Shown here in pieces: positions 5,205 to 6,327 of a DNA stretch of 6,327 nucleotides. A program made the position numbers and the translations under genes. Origin of the DNA: Methanosarcinales archaeon (lineage in GTDB: Archaea; Halobacteriota; Methanosarcinia; Methanosarcinales; EX4572-44); contig RXIJ01000096.1 in the NCBI GenBank assembly GCA_004212095.1, positions 1 to 6,327 of the forward strand. Direction: 5' to 3'. The notes under the pieces are model-generated. The model was not told the origin of the DNA. It saw only the letters and a list, made by a program, of their open reading frames with translations, and ran no database searches. Every line of letters starts with the position of its first letter. Position 1 is the first letter of the stretch.

Positions 5205-6204
5205 TAGACACCATAGTTCTCTACTACTGATACCTGGTCTTCTTGGAAAAGAAAAAAAGGCGCGAGAAGATCAAAAGATCTGCCGCACATCAAACTAAAA
5301 TCGTTCCAGTATGGAAATACCGCCGCGCTCCTCACCACATATAACGAACTGAACTTTATAGAGGCCGTAAACTGGCATACCAACAAGAAGATAGGAGGCT
5401 TAACAGTTGGTGAGTATTTATTTTTAAACATCATTGGAAGGTGCGATGGGGCTATCAGAGAATGCCCTGCAGAAGTGGTTTAACAGCTCCACACTCAAGC
5501 ACACTCCGGAAGTTCCCACACTAATTGAGCTGCCAGAACTTCTTAAATCACTATAAATATATTATTAAGAAAGAAGAGTAAATACCAGGAAAAGGGAAAA
5601 AGCAAGCAGTTCAGGTACAATAAGAACTTGATATCAGTGGGTCTCGCAGTATCCGAAGATAGTGTGCCATTTATGCATGAAACTTATGAAGGAAACACGC
5701 AACGACCAGAAAGATATTCCCATGACTGCTGGACACATTCATAGAACGGCTGCTTAACTTGGAAATAATCACTAAAAACCTGGTACTGGCCTTTGACAGG
5801 GATAATAACTTTGAAGTGAATATCAATGATGTATTGTCTGATGTGCACATCGCAGCCTCATGCTTTATCTGATCAGGTGAGGGATTTGCTGAGAATGCCG
5901 CTCTATAAGTATAAATACCTGTACACAAACTTTAAAGGTCACAAAATATATAGTTGCAGGACACAATATGAGTTTTTTTGGGTGAGAACTCACTACAGTC
6001 GTTGTATATAGCGATGCTTCGCACAAAAAACAGATGGGAATTTATGAGAAGCTAAAATCAAAGATACTGGAGAAATTTGCTGATATAAAAAGAAGGCATG
6101 AGAGCAACAGAGGTAAGGCGCGTGATGCAAGCAGAGTGGATAGGGAAGTAAATGAGATCATTCATAATGATTTAGAGAGCGATAATCGGATATGCGATTG
6201 GTGA
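5205..6204 (+). pseudogene. Decayed IS1634-like (DDE) transposase
   Basis: Remnant of a cut-and-paste transposase of the IS1634/COG5421 type. The parts appear in order but in changing frames. The N-terminal GNTAALLTTYNELNFIEAVN and IGGLTVGEYLFLNIIGRCDG sit in a frame closed at 5483. ENALQKWFNSSTLKHTPEVP to LLKSL is at 5458-5556. KGKSKQFRYNKNLISVGLAV and VPFMHETYEGNT fall within 5553-5744. LLDTFIERLLNLEIITKNLV then LAFDRDNN, with the second catalytic Asp, is at 5726-5872. LSDQVRDLLRMPLYKYKYLY is at 5865-6011. VVVYSDASHKKQMGIYEKLK and a charged helix are at 5986-6204. At least five frame changes are needed. After LLKSL the frame runs almost directly into KGKSKQ; about 80 residues normally between them, with the DxTNFF-type first Asp, are gone. 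The C-terminal third with the catalytic Glu is also missing. It cannot make an active enzyme. An intact family member is usually about 500-560 residues. Confidence 0.85.
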
Positions 6205-6226
6205 GATACCTGCCCCTCCTATTCAG

Positions 6227-6327
6227 TTAGGCACACACTCCAAGCGCCTTTAATATCCCCTTCTGCCTTTTCGTTTGCTCTGTAACAATCTGAGTTCCAT
6301 CAGGCAATATCATTACTTTGTTCTTTT
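6227..6327 (-). CDS. C-terminal end of a probable second transposase, cut by the window
   Basis: On the minus strand the frame is open from the window edge to TAA at 6227-6229, encoding KNKVMILPDGTQIVTEQTKR and then QKGILKALGVCA. The pattern hydrophobic-PDGT-x-hydrophobic-T, then a basic Q-K-x-hydrophobic-L-x-x-L-G ending, resembles the extreme C-terminus of archaeal IS4/IS1634-class transposases as I recall them. With only 32 residues this is a tentative call. It faces the decayed transposase and its stop is 22 bp from the end of that reading frame, so two elements or element fragments abut tail to tail. Whether it is intact upstream cannot be seen. Confidence 0.5.
   Translation of the reverse strand, partial: KNKVMILPDGTQIVTEQTKRQKGILKALGVCA

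Larger units (their letters stand above)
5205..6327. mobile_element. Insertion-sequence remnant cluster
   Basis: Two transposase remnants in opposite orientation, one extensively decayed, fill the right end of the window. I could not find matched terminal inverted repeats or a convincing target-site duplication. A 10-bp ATATGCGATT is shared by 4953-4962 and 6190-6199, but the right copy lies inside the transposase frame, so it is weak as a boundary. The real element ends are therefore undefined, and 4950-5204 may also belong to it. Confidence 0.65.

Noticed and set aside
6013..6024. Small hairpin GCGA-TGCT-TCGC
   Set aside because: Four-base stem inside a decayed transposase frame; no repeats or context to support a function.
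4953..6199. ATATGCGATT at 4953-4962 and 6190-6199 as a target-site duplication
   Set aside because: The right copy lies inside the transposase reading frame and a 10-bp match over this length can occur by chance; no inverted ends flank it.
1..6327. CRISPR array or tRNA gene
   Set aside because: No regularly spaced direct repeats and no cloverleaf-like sequence were found on reading both strands.

Overview
The window looks archaeal, most likely from a methanogen-related euryarchaeote (Methanosarcinales or an ANME-type lineage). This is inferred from AT-rich TATA boxes about 25-35 bp upstream of starts, starts with no or very short leaders, a GAGGTG Shine-Dalgarno site, an AIR-synthase/HypE-like protein of the kind common in methanogens, and an IS1634-like transposase. 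No rRNA, tRNA or CRISPR array is visible. The assignment is tentative because no marker gene is present.

Layout: (1) 1-395 is the C-terminal part of an ABC transporter ATPase of the Fe-siderophore/cobalamin class, cut by the window edge. (2) 434-732 is a short, broken gene of unknown function with its own TATA box. It is repaired by adding one A and reading through one TAA, and it ends 6 bp from the end of hisF. (3) 739-1554 (minus strand) is an intact hisF standing alone. (4) 1705-2448 is an unrecognised protein made of about nine or ten degenerate beta-alpha repeats of roughly 25 residues, with a clear TATA box and Shine-Dalgarno site. (5) 2592-3458 is an AT-rich gene whose N- and C-terminal segments look like the two halves of a HEPN domain separated by a long helical insert. 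(6) 3618-4949 is an intact HypE/PurM-superfamily protein without the C-terminal cysteine of true HypE.

From 4950 to the end there is no intact gene. It begins with two related palindromic repeats, the first inside a 51-nt extended dyad, and a tiny minus-strand ORF that may be a gene fragment. Next comes a heavily decayed IS1634-like transposase, with at least five frame changes and a deletion that removes the segment expected to hold the first catalytic Asp. On the opposite strand, running off the end, is the C-terminal tail of what looks like a second transposase. The right end is therefore an insertion-sequence graveyard.

The genes do not form one pathway: transport, histidine/purine metabolism, a HEPN protein and a HypE-like enzyme sit as separate transcription units. 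The most novel items are the beta-alpha repeat protein, the split HEPN protein in an AT-rich island, and the nested palindromes. I see no convincing multi-gene new system.
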